Assembly (NCBI GenBank): GCA_045593905.1
Contig: JAZNXL010000055.1
Span: forward strand, 8,528-72,527
Origin: RGIG9041 sp045593905
GTDB lineage: Bacteria; Bacillota; Clostridia; Oscillospirales; QAKW01
DNA length: 64,000 nucleotides
Direction of reading: 5' to 3'
The notes under the pieces are model-generated. The model saw only the letters and a list, made by a program, of their open reading frames with translations, was not told the origin of the DNA and searched no databases. How positions within the stretch are numbered: the stretch's first letter is position 1; every line of letters starts with the position of its first letter. The position numbers and the translations under genes are program-made. This document shows positions 1-8,954 of this stretch, piece by piece.

Positions 1-514
1 TGATTTTGGCGCAGAGTCGTGCGTTGAGCTTACTAAAAAGTATAAAAACCTTTTGGTTGTTCAAACCTTTTCAAAATCACGCTCGCTTGCAGGTGCAAGA
101 CTTGGCTTTGCAATTGCCGACAGCGAGATAATTGCCGACCTTGAGCGTATTAAATATTCTACCAATCCATATAACGTTAACCGTCTTACTCAAATTGCAG
201 GCGAGGCGGCAATATCAGATAACGCTTACTATATGCAAAACTGCAAAGAGATTATTAAAACTCGCGATTTTACAGTAAGCGAGCTTAAAAAACTCGGCTT
301 TGATGTAATAGACTCAAAAGCAAACTTTATTTTTGCCAAAACTCAAAAAATCGGCGGCGAACAGCTTTATTTAAAATTAAAAGAAAAGGGTATACTTGTT
401 CGTCATTTTAATACCGAAAGTATAAAAGAGTTTAATCGCATAACAATCGGCACACCTGATGAGATGCGTTCGCTTATAAGCGCAGTAAAACAAATTATGG
501 AGGAGCAGTTATGA
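1..514 (+). CDS. hisC: Histidinol-phosphate aminotransferase, C-terminal part (partial)
   Basis: The reading frame is already open at base 2, so the gene begins before the window and only about 170 C-terminal residues are present. HisC is the PLP enzyme that converts imidazole-acetol phosphate to histidinol phosphate. The segment FSKSRSLAGARLG carries the lysine expected to bind PLP and the class I/II aminotransferase phosphate-binding Arg. Family knowledge plus position support the call, because hisB follows with a 4-base overlap and the rest of the his operon continues downstream. The N-terminal substrate-binding part cannot be assessed. Confidence 0.93.
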   Translation, partial: DFGAESCVELTKKYKNLLVVQTFSKSRSLAGARLGFAIADSEIIADLERIKYSTNPYNVNRLTQIAGEAAISDNAYYMQNCKEIIKTRDFTVSELKKLGFDVIDSKANFIFAKTQKIGGEQLYLKLKEKGILVRHFNTESIKEFNRITIGTPDEMRSLISAVKQIMEEQL

Positions 515-1098
515 GAACATCATCACTTACCCGTAAAACCAACGAAACAGATATTACTTTAACATTAAATATCGACGGCACAGGAAAATCAAATATTGAT
601 ACAGGCTGTGGTTTTTTAGACCATATGCTAACACTTTTTGCATCACACTCACGTTTTGATTTAGATATAACCTGCAAAGGCGATACCCACGTTGACTACC
701 ACCACACAGTCGAAGACGTTGCAATTGCTCTTGGCAGTGCACTTTCTGAGGCGCTTGGTGATAAACGCGGTATTGTTCGTTACGGTAGCTTTATTCTTCC
801 AATGGACGACGCACTAATACTTACAGCAATTGATATTTCGGGTAGAAGCTATCTTGGTTACGGTCTTTCAATTCCCGCTTTTAAAGTAGGTGATTTTGAT
901 ACCGAACTCACACAAGAGTTTTTTGCTGCAATTGTTCGTAATGCAAACATTACAATTCATATTAAGCAGTTTGACGGTATTAACTCGCACCATATCATAG
1001 AGGGAACATTCAAATCGTTTGCTCGTTCACTTAAAGCCGCGGTTGCTATTGATAAAGACTATGCAAACGAAATACCCTCAACCAAGGGAGTTTTATAA
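511..1098 (+). CDS. hisB: Imidazoleglycerol-phosphate dehydratase
   Basis: This 195-residue protein is the usual length for a monofunctional HisB. HisB dehydrates imidazole glycerol phosphate to imidazole acetol phosphate in the cytoplasm. The Mn-binding signature HVDYHHTVED lies at residues 60-69, and the second metal motif NSHHIIEGTFK lies near residue 155. The enzyme lacks the N-terminal histidinol phosphatase domain seen in enterobacterial HisB. It overlaps hisC by 4 bases and hisH by 1 base, which suggests translational coupling. Confidence 0.97.
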   Translation: MRTSSLTRKTNETDITLTLNIDGTGKSNIDTGCGFLDHMLTLFASHSRFDLDITCKGDTHVDYHHTVEDVAIALGSALSEALGDKRGIVRYGSFILPMDDALILTAIDISGRSYLGYGLSIPAFKVGDFDTELTQEFFAAIVRNANITIHIKQFDGINSHHIIEGTFKSFARSLKAAVAIDKDYANEIPSTKGVL

Positions 1099-1715
1099 TG
1101 ATTGCAATAATTGACTACGGTGTAGGCAACCTGTTTTCGCTTATGTGCTCCTTTAAGGCAGTTGGTGCCGATGTTATAGTAACAGGCGACAAAGATGTAA
1201 TTGAAAAGGCTGACAAGCTTGTTTTACCGGGCGTTGGCGCATTTGAAGACGCCGCCAAAAAGCTATTTGATTCAGGCCTTGCCGATGTTGTGATTGAACG
1301 CGCAAAAGCGGGTACACCGCTTCTTGGTATATGTCTTGGTATGCAAATGCTTTTTGAAAAGAGCTACGAGTATGGTGAGCATAACGGTCTTGGACTTATT
1401 AAAGGCTCTGTTGTTTCAATGCAGGGGAGGATACCCCAAAACCTTAATATTCCGCATATCGGCTGGAATGCACTCAAAAAAACAACTGACAGCCCAATAC
1501 TTAAATACGTTAATAATGGCGACTGTGTTTATTTTGTTCACTCCTACTTTGCAACAGACTGTGACAATAGCGTTTCGTCAGTTGCCGATTACGGCATAGA
1601 TATTACCGCTTCAGTAGAAAACGGCAACGTCTTCGGTTGTCAGTTCCACCCCGAAAAAAGCGGTAACGTCGGACTTTCTATTTTACGAGCATTTTGTGAA
1701 CTTGGAGAAAACTAA
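1098..1715 (+). CDS. hisH: Imidazole glycerol phosphate synthase, glutaminase subunit
   Basis: This 205-residue class I glutamine amidotransferase supplies ammonia to HisF. The nucleophile is Cys79 in LLGICLGMQM. The His-Glu pair is in FHPEKS near the C terminus, so the catalytic triad is complete. The start overlaps the hisB stop and the stop overlaps the hisA start, as expected in a compact his operon. HisH acts as a heterodimer with HisF, which is encoded two genes downstream. Confidence 0.97.
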   Translation: MIAIIDYGVGNLFSLMCSFKAVGADVIVTGDKDVIEKADKLVLPGVGAFEDAAKKLFDSGLADVVIERAKAGTPLLGICLGMQMLFEKSYEYGEHNGLGLIKGSVVSMQGRIPQNLNIPHIGWNALKKTTDSPILKYVNNGDCVYFVHSYFATDCDNSVSSVADYGIDITASVENGNVFGCQFHPEKSGNVGLSILRAFCELGEN

Positions 1716-2428
1716 TGAATATATTTCCTGCAATAGATATTGTAAAAGGTTGTGCGGTGCGTCTTTTTAAAGGTGACTACAACCAAATGACAGTTTATAG
1801 CGATAACCCCGCAAAAATTGCAATAGATTTTGAGCGCGAAGGCGCAAAGTTTTTACACCTTGTTGACCTTGAAGGCGCAAAAGACGGCACAACCCCAAAC
1901 CTTGAAACAATTAAACATATTCGTGAAAACTGCAATTTGTTTATTGAAATAGGCGGCGGTATAAGAAATATTGAAACTATAAAAAAATATTTAGATATTG
2001 GCATTGATAGGGTAATACTCGGCACAGCCGCAGTAAACGACCGCGAATTTTTGATTGATGCCATTAACAAATACGGCGATAAAATAGCAGTTGGTGTTGA
2101 CATTAAAGACGGCTTTGTTGCAATAAAAGGCTGGACCGAAAAATCAACTTTTACAGGCTTTGATTTTTGTAAGCAAATGCAAGACTTAGGTGTTAAAACC
2201 ATTATTTGTACCGATATTTCAAAAGACGGTGCAATGAAAGGTACTAACCACGAGCTTTACAACGAGCTTAGCCAAAAACTCGATGTAAACATTACAGCAT
2301 CGGGCGGTGTTTCGTCACTTAACGATGTTAAACGCCTTGCAAAGCTTAATATTTACGGCGCAATTATTGGAAAAGCCTATTATACAGGCGCAATTTCTAT
2401 AAAAGACGCCTTGGAGGCGGCAAAATGA
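1715..2428 (+). CDS. hisA: ProFAR isomerase (phosphoribosylformimino-AICAR-P isomerase)
   Basis: This 237-residue (beta/alpha)8 barrel catalyses the Amadori isomerisation of ProFAR to PRFAR. The catalytic Asp8 sits in FPAIDIVKG, and the second acid is in the GVDIKDG segment near residue 128. Phosphate-binding Gly-rich loops (EIGGGIR and ASGGVSS) mark the two half-barrels. It overlaps hisH by 1 base and hisF by 4 bases. Confidence 0.97.
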   Translation: MNIFPAIDIVKGCAVRLFKGDYNQMTVYSDNPAKIAIDFEREGAKFLHLVDLEGAKDGTTPNLETIKHIRENCNLFIEIGGGIRNIETIKKYLDIGIDRVILGTAAVNDREFLIDAINKYGDKIAVGVDIKDGFVAIKGWTEKSTFTGFDFCKQMQDLGVKTIICTDISKDGAMKGTNHELYNELSQKLDVNITASGGVSSLNDVKRLAKLNIYGAIIGKAYYTGAISIKDALEAAK

Positions 2429-3186
2429 TAACAAAACGCATTATCCCTTGCCTTGATGTAAGAAATGGCAGGGTTGTAAAGGGTACCAACTTTACAAATT
2501 TAAACGATGTATCTTCGCCTGTTTCACTTGCAAAATACTATAGTGATAACGGCGCTGATGAGCTTGTTTTTTATGATATTACGGCATCATACGAAGAACG
2601 ACAGCTTTTTACCGATATTTTAGCCGAGGTTGCATCGCAAATATTTATTCCGCTCACTGTTGGCGGCGGAATTAACACACTTGACGATTTTGAACGTGTT
2701 CTTGCAAACGGCGCCGATAAAGTAAGTGTTAATTCGGGCGCTATTGCAAACCCGAGCCTTGTAAATGAGGCGGCAAAAAAATACGGAGACCAATGTGTTG
2801 TTTTAAGCGCCGATATAAAGCGTGTTGACGGACAGTTCCACGTTTTTTCAAAAGGCGGTAGAATTGATACCGGAATGGAAGCAATCTCGTGGATAAAACG
2901 CTGTGTTGATATGGGCGCGGGCGAGGTTGTTGTAAACTCAATTGATACTGATGGTGTTAAAGGCGGCTTTGACCTTGAACTGCTTGATATTGTTTGTAAT
3001 GCAGTTTCAGTTCCTGTTGTAGCATCAGGCGGTGCCGGCGGTATTAATAGCTTTATTGACCTTTTTAAGACAGTTCCAAACGTGTCAGCAGGTCTTGCGG
3101 CATCAATCTTCCATTTTGGTCAGGTTGAAATTGCCGACCTTAAACAAAATTTAAAACAAAACGGAATAATTGTGAGGACATTATGA
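2425..3186 (+). CDS. hisF: Imidazole glycerol phosphate synthase, cyclase subunit
   Basis: This 253-residue barrel is paralogous to HisA. It converts PRFAR and HisH-derived ammonia to imidazole glycerol phosphate and AICAR. The N-terminal signature RIIPCLDVRNGRVVKG contains catalytic Asp11, and LSADIKR near residue 130 supplies the second Asp. Phosphate loops TVGGGI and ASGGAGG are present. The gene is coupled to hisA and hisIE by 4-base overlaps. Confidence 0.97.
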   Translation: MITKRIIPCLDVRNGRVVKGTNFTNLNDVSSPVSLAKYYSDNGADELVFYDITASYEERQLFTDILAEVASQIFIPLTVGGGINTLDDFERVLANGADKVSVNSGAIANPSLVNEAAKKYGDQCVVLSADIKRVDGQFHVFSKGGRIDTGMEAISWIKRCVDMGAGEVVVNSIDTDGVKGGFDLELLDIVCNAVSVPVVASGGAGGINSFIDLFKTVPNVSAGLAASIFHFGQVEIADLKQNLKQNGIIVRTL

Positions 3187-3833
3187 TTAATATAAATGAA
3201 TTAAAATTTGACCAAAACGGACTTATCCCTGCAATCGTAGTTGATGCTGCTACGAAAAAAGTTTTAACACTTGCATATATGAACAAAGAAAGCCTTGAAA
3301 TTTCTATAGAAAAAAGACTTACTTGTTTTTATAGCCGTTCTCGTAATCAGCTTTGGTTAAAGGGTGAAACAAGCGGTAACTACCAACACATTGTAAAAAT
3401 TGTTGCCGATTGTGATAACGACGCACTTGTTGTACTTGTAAATAAAGACGGTCCCGCTTGCCATACAGGCAGTGAATCTTGCTTTACAAAGGAAGTTTAT
3501 AGCGACCCAAAACACGCGCCGTTTTCAATAGATTCGCTTTATGCTATGCTCGAGCAAAGAAAAATTGACCTTCCAAGCGGCTCGTACACATCTTACCTTT
3601 TTGAAAAGGGTATTGATAAAATACTCAAAAAGATTGGCGAGGAGTCAACCGAGGTTATTATTGCTTCAAAAGCGAACGATAAAAAAGAAACCGTTTACGA
3701 AATTGCCGATTTGTGTTATCACATAATGGTAATGATGGTTGAAATGGGTATTTCGGTTGACGATGTAAAAAAAGAACTCGCTTCACGCCACATTATAGAT
3801 ACAAAAGTTAAACAAGAAAAAATGACAAAATAA
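3183..3833 (+). CDS. hisI: Bifunctional PRA-CH cyclohydrolase / PRA-PH pyrophosphohydrolase
   Basis: This 216-residue fusion carries out two early histidine steps. The N-terminal HisI (PRA-cyclohydrolase) domain covers about residues 1-115. It includes CFYSRSRNQLWLKGE and the metal-binding Cys segment ending in CDNDALVVLV and ACHTGSESC. The C-terminal HisE (PRA-pyrophosphatase) domain covers about 120-210, with KKIGEESTEVIIASKAND as its helical signature. It is the last recognisable biosynthetic gene of the operon. The symbol hisIE is also used for this fusion. Confidence 0.96.
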   Translation: MININELKFDQNGLIPAIVVDAATKKVLTLAYMNKESLEISIEKRLTCFYSRSRNQLWLKGETSGNYQHIVKIVADCDNDALVVLVNKDGPACHTGSESCFTKEVYSDPKHAPFSIDSLYAMLEQRKIDLPSGSYTSYLFEKGIDKILKKIGEESTEVIIASKANDKKETVYEIADLCYHIMVMMVEMGISVDDVKKELASRHIIDTKVKQEKMTK

Positions 3834-3848
3834 CTTTGAGGTAACAAG

Positions 3849-5432
3849 ATGAACTTACAGTATTTTTCAATTAACGACTGGCTTTATCCCGACAGCGAAT
3901 TTACAGCAAAAACAAACAACGTTATACTCCATTCAGCTCGCGGCGCAGACGCTTGTTTTCAACTGCTTACCGATGTAACTGTTGATGCCGGTACATTTTG
4001 CGATTTTACTTGCGATTTTAATAACGCAGGGATTAAAACAACTGTTTTAGAGCTTGGCGCAGTTAATATTCCGCTTAACAGTCACGCCGAAATGCTCACT
4101 ACAAGCGATTACGAGTCGGTTAAGCACTTTGTAACACGCAAGGCGCCTTTTGATGTGTTCGACATTACATATCCTATTGTTAATAACAAGTTACACGGCG
4201 GTAGAGTTGCATTTTTAGTGCGCATCGACATTGATAAAGACGTGGCACCCTCAACATATAACGGAACACTCACAATCAAAGTCGGCGAAAACGAAAGCTC
4301 TGTTAACATTGAACTCAACGTTTATAAAGCTGTTGTTAAACACCCAAAAGAATCTATGTATTCAATGGTTAACTGGATAATTCCCGATTCACTTGCGTTT
4401 ATGCACAAGGTTGAGCGCGGTAGCGAAGAATACTACAATATGTTCGCAAAATATTTAGCCGAGCAGGTTGATATGCGCAACACCCATTTTCAGTTACCTT
4501 CATTATTACCTATAAAAGATGGAAACGGCAAAATTATAGATTTTGATACAACCGAAAATGAACGAATCGGTAAAATTTGTCTTGATGCAGGTTTCAGATA
4601 TATCTTTGGCGGCTTTGTTACAAGATTTAAGTATTGGCGCGAGTCGGAAATGTATCTTGTATGGGACAAAGAAACCTGTTCGGAACAATACGAGGGTATC
4701 CGCCAGCTTAATATATATTTTAAACGCATTAAAGAAATGATTGAGCGTAATGGTTGGCAAGATGTTTATATGCAAGGTCTTGTTGACGAACCTCAGGTTG
4801 CAAGTTCAATGACATATCGCGCGCTTTGCGGCTTTTTCAGAAAGGCAGTACCCGGTATTAAAATTATCGACCCTATCGAAACACCCGATATCCACGCAAG
4901 TTGTGATATTCACGTTGTAAAACAGGCTTGCTACGATAAAGATAAAGACGCATACGATAAACTCCGCGAAACGTCTGACGAATTGTGGGTTTACACCTGC
5001 GGTTTCCCGACAGGCTATTGGATGAACCGTGTAAACGACCTTCCGCTTGCCGCAACACGCCTTCCAACCTGGATGAGCGTTCGCTACGATATGAAAGGCT
5101 TTTTACATTGGGGATATAACGCATACCTTGACTGTATGGACTCAATGAAAGATACAATGTATCCTTGTACATATAAAGGCGAGGACCGTTTCTATCCCGC
5201 AGGCAACCACGCTATCATTTATGGCGATAAAGATAACTTTTACGAAAGCGTGCGCGCTCACGTTCAAAGAATTTCAGCAGTTGATGCCGAGCTTTTATTA
5301 ATGTTAAAAGAAAAAGATGAGAAGCTTTGCTACTCGCTTATTGATACCGTCTGCACCAACTTTAATGATTACACAAACGATGCAGCCGAAATTGATAACG
5401 CTCATAAAAAACTATTACAATATCTTGATTAA
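3849..5432 (+). CDS. DUF4091 / GH123-like glycoside hydrolase-type protein
   Basis: This 527-residue protein has no signal peptide, so it is predicted cytosolic. Residues 1-160 look like the beta-sandwich found in front of DUF4091/GH123 barrels. Residues 170-430 form the likely TIM barrel. LVDEPQ, near residue 312, is the Asp-Glu pair expected at the active site of GH123-type enzymes. The C terminus has the DUF4091 signature (GFLHWGYNAYLD, then YPAGNHAIIYGDKD). Family knowledge suggests action on a glycan or amino sugar. The substrate is unknown. It starts 15 bases after hisIE without a terminator, so it is probably co-transcribed with the his genes, which is unexpected for its apparent function. 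Confidence 0.7.
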   Translation: MNLQYFSINDWLYPDSEFTAKTNNVILHSARGADACFQLLTDVTVDAGTFCDFTCDFNNAGIKTTVLELGAVNIPLNSHAEMLTTSDYESVKHFVTRKAPFDVFDITYPIVNNKLHGGRVAFLVRIDIDKDVAPSTYNGTLTIKVGENESSVNIELNVYKAVVKHPKESMYSMVNWIIPDSLAFMHKVERGSEEYYNMFAKYLAEQVDMRNTHFQLPSLLPIKDGNGKIIDFDTTENERIGKICLDAGFRYIFGGFVTRFKYWRESEMYLVWDKETCSEQYEGIRQLNIYFKRIKEMIERNGWQDVYMQGLVDEPQVASSMTYRALCGFFRKAVPGIKIIDPIETPDIHASCDIHVVKQACYDKDKDAYDKLRETSDELWVYTCGFPTGYWMNRVNDLPLAATRLPTWMSVRYDMKGFLHWGYNAYLDCMDSMKDTMYPCTYKGEDRFYPAGNHAIIYGDKDNFYESVRAHVQRISAVDAELLLMLKEKDEKLCYSLIDTVCTNFNDYTNDAAEIDNAHKKLLQYLD

Positions 5433-5433
5433 T

Positions 5434-5462
5434 AAAAAGGAGAGAAAAAATCTCTCCTTTTT
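5434..5462 (+). terminator. Intrinsic terminator after the his operon
   Basis: A stem AAAAGGAGAG / CTCTCCTTTT surrounds a short A-rich loop and is followed by T-rich sequence. It lies immediately after the DUF4091 stop and before the next promoter. Confidence 0.85.
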
Positions 5463-5465
5463 ATA

Positions 5466-5517
5466 TTGACAAATGCTCTAATGTGTTAGAGTATATATGA
5501 ACTCTAATAGATTAGAG
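5466..5517 (+). promoter_or_regulatory. Promoter with two palindromic BlaI/MecI-type operators
   Basis: TTGACA at 5466-5471 is a consensus -35 box, followed by a TATATA-rich -10 region around 5490-5497. Two 16-base inverted repeats are present: CTCTAATGTGTTAGAG at 5476-5491 and CTCTAATAGATTAGAG at 5502-5517. They share arms CTCTAA/TTAGAG and have centres 26 bases apart. One sits in the promoter spacer and one just downstream of the -10. This is how BlaI/MecI-type dimers autorepress. The regulator gene follows directly. Confidence 0.8.
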
Positions 5518-5532
5518 AAAGGGGTTGCTTTT

Positions 5533-5901
5533 ATGGAAACACCAAAAGTATTTGAGAGTGAATATCGTTTTTGTCTTATTTTGTGGGAGAATGAGCCGAT
5601 TAAAAGTTCAGAGCTTGTAAAGCTTTGCAAAGAGCAGCTTGATTGGAAGCCCACCACTACTTATACAGTAATCAAACGACTTTCTGAACGCGGCGTGCTC
5701 AAAAACGAAAATACCATTGTTACGTCACTTGTTAGCAAAGACGAGGTTCAGGCGGCTGAAATTGACGAGATGGTACAAAAAACCTTTGAAGGCTCGCTGC
5801 CTGCATTTATTGCGGCATTTACAAAACACCAAAACATCTCCAAGGAGGAAATTGATGCGGTTCAACAAATGATTGACCGATTCAGGAAAGGAGAACAGTA
5901 A
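5533..5901 (+). CDS. BlaI/MecI-family transcriptional repressor
   Basis: This 122-residue winged-helix repressor has the family pattern: SEYRFCLILWENEPIKSSELVKLC at the N terminus, then the recognition region WKPTTTYTVIKRLSERGVL. A C-terminal dimerisation helix (IDAVQQMIDRFRKG) follows. I chose the ATG at 5533 because AGAAAGGGG lies 7-8 bases upstream. An in-frame ATG at 5497 has no such site and lies inside the operator region. The stop overlaps the start of the M56 peptidase gene (TAATG). BlaI-type repressors are inactivated by proteolysis triggered by that partner. Confidence 0.92.
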   Translation: METPKVFESEYRFCLILWENEPIKSSELVKLCKEQLDWKPTTTYTVIKRLSERGVLKNENTIVTSLVSKDEVQAAEIDEMVQKTFEGSLPAFIAAFTKHQNISKEEIDAVQQMIDRFRKGEQ

Positions 5902-7850
5902 TGGCTAACATCTTTTTAAAAGTAGTAAATATGAGTATTTCGGCAAGCTGGATAGTAATTGCAGTACTACTGTTTAGACTGCTGTTCAAAAAAGCGCCAA
6001 AATGGATAAACGTTGTACTGTGGGGTTTTGTTGGACTTCGCCTTATAATGCCGTTTTCATTTGAAAGCATATTAAGTCTTTTGCCAAGTACCCAGACTGT
6101 CAGCCCTACAATTATGATGGATAAATCACCGCAAATTGATATTGGCATTGATGCTGTAAATAATGTAATCAACCCAATTATTACAGGCTCTTTTGCTCCT
6201 GAGCCAATGGCGAGTGCAAACCCTCTTCAAATTGTTATTCCCATAATATCAAACTTGTGGCTTTTAGGTGTTGCTGTGTTGATTTTATACACAATAATCA
6301 GCTATTTACGCTTAAAATTTAAAATTGGCACTGCTATATTATATAGTGATAATATTTATCAAAGTGAAAATGTTGCGTCACCCTTTGTTCTTGGAATTAT
6401 TAAGCCAAAAATCTATTTGCCGTTTAGTATTAACGACCAAGATATAGAGCACGTTATCGCTCACGAGAGAGCGCACATAAAACGCAAAGACTATTTATGG
6501 AAACCTATTGGCTTTTTGCTTTTAACACTTCATTGGTTTAACCCGCTTATGTGGCTTGGATATGTGCTGCTTTGTAGAGATATAGAGCTTGCTTGCGACC
6601 AAAAGGTTATAAACGAGCTTACAAATGAGCAAAAGGCGGACTATTCGCAGGCACTTTTAACCTGTAGTATAAACCGTCGTATAATCTCAGCTTGCCCGCT
6701 TGCTTTCGGCGAGGTTAGTGTAAAAAACAGGGTAAAATCGATTTTAAACTACAAAAAACCTGCCTTTTGGATAATTATAGCCGCAGTTATTGTAAGTATA
6801 GCTTTGGCAGTTTGCTTTTTAACCGACCCTGCCGTAACAACACTCAAAAACATTGAAAACTGTTCCTTTGATTCAATAACCGAGAGTACGTATGTGCTTG
6901 TACGTGTTGGTGAGGAAAGTAACCAAATAGGTATAGTTGATAAAGACCTTTTGCAAAAACTCTCTGATATAAAAATATCTAAAAAGGAAATTTCTTCAGA
7001 CCGTAGTGAATACAGAAGTTCTTTAAATGAAATTGTTTTGCAAACAAATAAAGAGCTTTATAGCACTACTTTTAATTTTAATTCTGATTTTACAGAAGTA
7101 TGGGCACAAGACGGTGCTAAACCAACTTTGAGTTATAAGGTTATAAGCCCTAAAAGAGCTAAAGAAATTTTCAATAACTTTTTAAATTATTGGCTCTATA
7201 AATCGAAGGTTATATTAGCTGATTCAAGCGAGTTTAATATAAATCTTTATACACCCGAGGATGTAACTGAAGCATTATTAAATCCCAAACAAAACAAACA
7301 AATATTAGAACAAACCACATATCAAAAAACATCACTTGGTATAAAGTTCCCACATGTTAACCCGTCAAACATACAACCTTATAATTCTCCAAAAATAGAA
7401 ACGCTTGCGGAAAAAGACGTGTTTATTAAAGAACTAGAAGAACATGGAATAACCGATTATGATATTACATTATATGAGTATCAGCTTATTGAAAAATCGT
7501 GGCTACTTGATAGCAAAATGATTTCGATGGTAAAAGGTATGTACCCTGAACTTGAAAATATAGATTTAAGTAACTGGACAATTGGCAAAGAACAAGCGTA
7601 TACCGAAGAAAGAAATAGCGAAAACTTAAAAAGCAGATTTACCGCTGAGCAACTTGTTGAGCTTGAAAAACGAGAAATTCAAATTAACGATACATTTTAC
7701 CTCTTTAAAGAATTTCATAACGCTGATACTATACTAAAACAAACTGACGAGGTTCTTAAAGAAACTATCGAGGGTTATTACCGAAAATATCTTTCATTTG
7801 CACTTGGCGAAGATGCATACTATAAAATCGCCGAAAAATACGATAACTAA
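5901..7850 (+). CDS. BlaR1/MecR1-like M56-family sensor metallopeptidase
   Basis: This 649-residue membrane protein has an N-terminal multi-helix region and a cytosolic zinc-protease segment with HERAH at residues 188-192 (HExxH). The third ligand is probably the Glu in DIELACDQ near residue 229. A further membrane span lies at about 287-306 (FWIIIAAVIVSIALAV). The remaining ~340 residues should be extracellular. Unlike true BlaR1 I see no penicillin-binding SxxK/SxN/KTG arrangement, so the sensed signal is probably not a beta-lactam. The start overlaps the repressor stop, so the pair is one operon. The inferred role is signal-induced cleavage that relieves the BlaI-like repressor. Confidence 0.85.
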   Translation: MANIFLKVVNMSISASWIVIAVLLFRLLFKKAPKWINVVLWGFVGLRLIMPFSFESILSLLPSTQTVSPTIMMDKSPQIDIGIDAVNNVINPIITGSFAPEPMASANPLQIVIPIISNLWLLGVAVLILYTIISYLRLKFKIGTAILYSDNIYQSENVASPFVLGIIKPKIYLPFSINDQDIEHVIAHERAHIKRKDYLWKPIGFLLLTLHWFNPLMWLGYVLLCRDIELACDQKVINELTNEQKADYSQALLTCSINRRIISACPLAFGEVSVKNRVKSILNYKKPAFWIIIAAVIVSIALAVCFLTDPAVTTLKNIENCSFDSITESTYVLVRVGEESNQIGIVDKDLLQKLSDIKISKKEISSDRSEYRSSLNEIVLQTNKELYSTTFNFNSDFTEVWAQDGAKPTLSYKVISPKRAKEIFNNFLNYWLYKSKVILADSSEFNINLYTPEDVTEALLNPKQNKQILEQTTYQKTSLGIKFPHVNPSNIQPYNSPKIETLAEKDVFIKELEEHGITDYDITLYEYQLIEKSWLLDSKMISMVKGMYPELENIDLSNWTIGKEQAYTEERNSENLKSRFTAEQLVELEKREIQINDTFYLFKEFHNADTILKQTDEVLKETIEGYYRKYLSFALGEDAYYKIAEKYDN

Positions 7851-7877
7851 AAAAAGACGGCTTGGCCGTCTTTTTTA
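7851..7877. terminator. Bidirectional terminator
   Basis: AAAAAGACGGC and GCCGTCTTTTTT form a perfect stem around TTG, with A and T tracts on either side. It serves the M56 gene from the left and the minus-strand ATP-grasp gene from the right. Confidence 0.88.
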
Positions 7878-8870
7878 TTTTAAAAACTTTTCAACTCTTG
7901 GCATTAATCCTACCTTTGTGGGTGTGTAAGCGGGGAGCTGTAAAATATCGTGACCGGGGAAGCAGTTGCCCTCGATAATTTGAATACTGTCTTTAGAAAC
8001 TGCAATATCCCAACCAACGTATCCAACTCCGTCAATAACTGTTGCAGCGTTTTTTACAAGCTCAATAATATTGTTCCACATAGGCATTTCAAAACCAACA
8101 ATCTCTTTGTTGGTGTATGGGTGCGCGGTGTATTGTATGCCGTTTTTGTCGGCAGCGGGTAGGGTAATCTTGCCTGTTTCAATATCAACAATAGCCGCCA
8201 TACCGCCGCTGTTTAAGTTATCAACAAACTTACCGTTGTTACCAATTCTCCAAAACGCAAATATTGGTGTAACGCTGTTGCCGTCGTTAATTGTAACAAC
8301 CCTTACTGTGTTAATAGCAAGCGGATATACCTCATTAAGTTTATCGTGCTGTAAAACAATCTCTTCAATAATGCCGTCGGGCTTGTTTTTAATGCTTTCA
8401 AAAACCTCGTCAGCGTTATCGTTTATCATTATTTTTTCAATACCGCGCCCGCAGGTGCCATCCTTTGGCTTGTAAATAAACCCGTTTTTACCTTCTATAA
8501 ACTTTAAAAATTCATCTTTTGAAAGTTTGTCGGTAAATAACCAGTCGCGGTTGATATAGTCTTTAAAAATGGTGTTAAACTCGTTTTTGTTATCAAAAAT
8601 ATGCCACATATCACGACGGTTAAACTTTTTAACAAGCGCATTATTAACACCGCGCGTTACATAGGTTTTTCTTTGGCTTTCGGTAAGAGTGTAAAACTCG
8701 AACAAATCATAATCGAGCGGACCTGCGCCGTAGCGCACACCGCAATAAAGCATATCAAACAATATTATTAAAAATGGCTTTTTCGACTTTTTAGCAACGC
8801 GTGACACATCACCAAAAACCCTAGAAAAGTCCATTTTAAATACTCTTTTTATAGCGTATCCAAGTGACAT
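7875..8870 (-). CDS. ATP-grasp protein of the sugar-transfer-associated type
   Basis: This predicted 331-residue protein resembles the ATPgrasp_ST family. GFIYKPKDGTCGRGIEKI is the ATP-grasp phosphate/Mg loop region, and WDIAVSKDSIQIIEGNCFPG holds the C-terminal metal-binding Glu and Asn. Members are often encoded with surface polysaccharide or teichoic-acid genes, but this copy stands alone and its substrate is unknown. I placed the start at 8870 because AAGGA lies upstream at good spacing. The open frame extends 20 codons further without a binding site. It is transcribed from a near-consensus minus-strand promoter. Confidence 0.78.
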   Translation of the reverse strand: MSLGYAIKRVFKMDFSRVFGDVSRVAKKSKKPFLIILFDMLYCGVRYGAGPLDYDLFEFYTLTESQRKTYVTRGVNNALVKKFNRRDMWHIFDNKNEFNTIFKDYINRDWLFTDKLSKDEFLKFIEGKNGFIYKPKDGTCGRGIEKIMINDNADEVFESIKNKPDGIIEEIVLQHDKLNEVYPLAINTVRVVTINDGNSVTPIFAFWRIGNNGKFVDNLNSGGMAAIVDIETGKITLPAADKNGIQYTAHPYTNKEIVGFEMPMWNNIIELVKNAATVIDGVGYVGWDIAVSKDSIQIIEGNCFPGHDILQLPAYTPTKVGLMPRVEKFLK

Positions 8871-8901
8871 AAATTTTTCTTCCTTAAAAATTATTACATT
8901 A

Positions 8902-8930
8902 ATTATATTTACACTTATAATAATTGTCAA
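8902..8930 (-). promoter_or_regulatory. Sigma-A promoter of the ATP-grasp gene
   Basis: On the minus strand, TTGACA (8925-8930), a 17-base spacer and TATAAT (8902-8907) make a perfect consensus promoter about 30 bases ahead of the chosen start. Confidence 0.8.
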
Positions 8931-8954
8931 GTTTATTAAATTTTATAAACCTGC

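Noticed and set aside
30..3833. A frameshift or missing gene within the his operon.
   Set aside because: All frames from hisC to hisIE are intact with 1- to 4-base overlaps. The missing early genes should lie upstream of the window.
8071..8475. A 134-codon open frame antisense to the ATP-grasp gene.
   Set aside because: The minus-strand frame has clear ATP-grasp motifs and a consensus promoter. The antisense frame has neither motif nor binding site.
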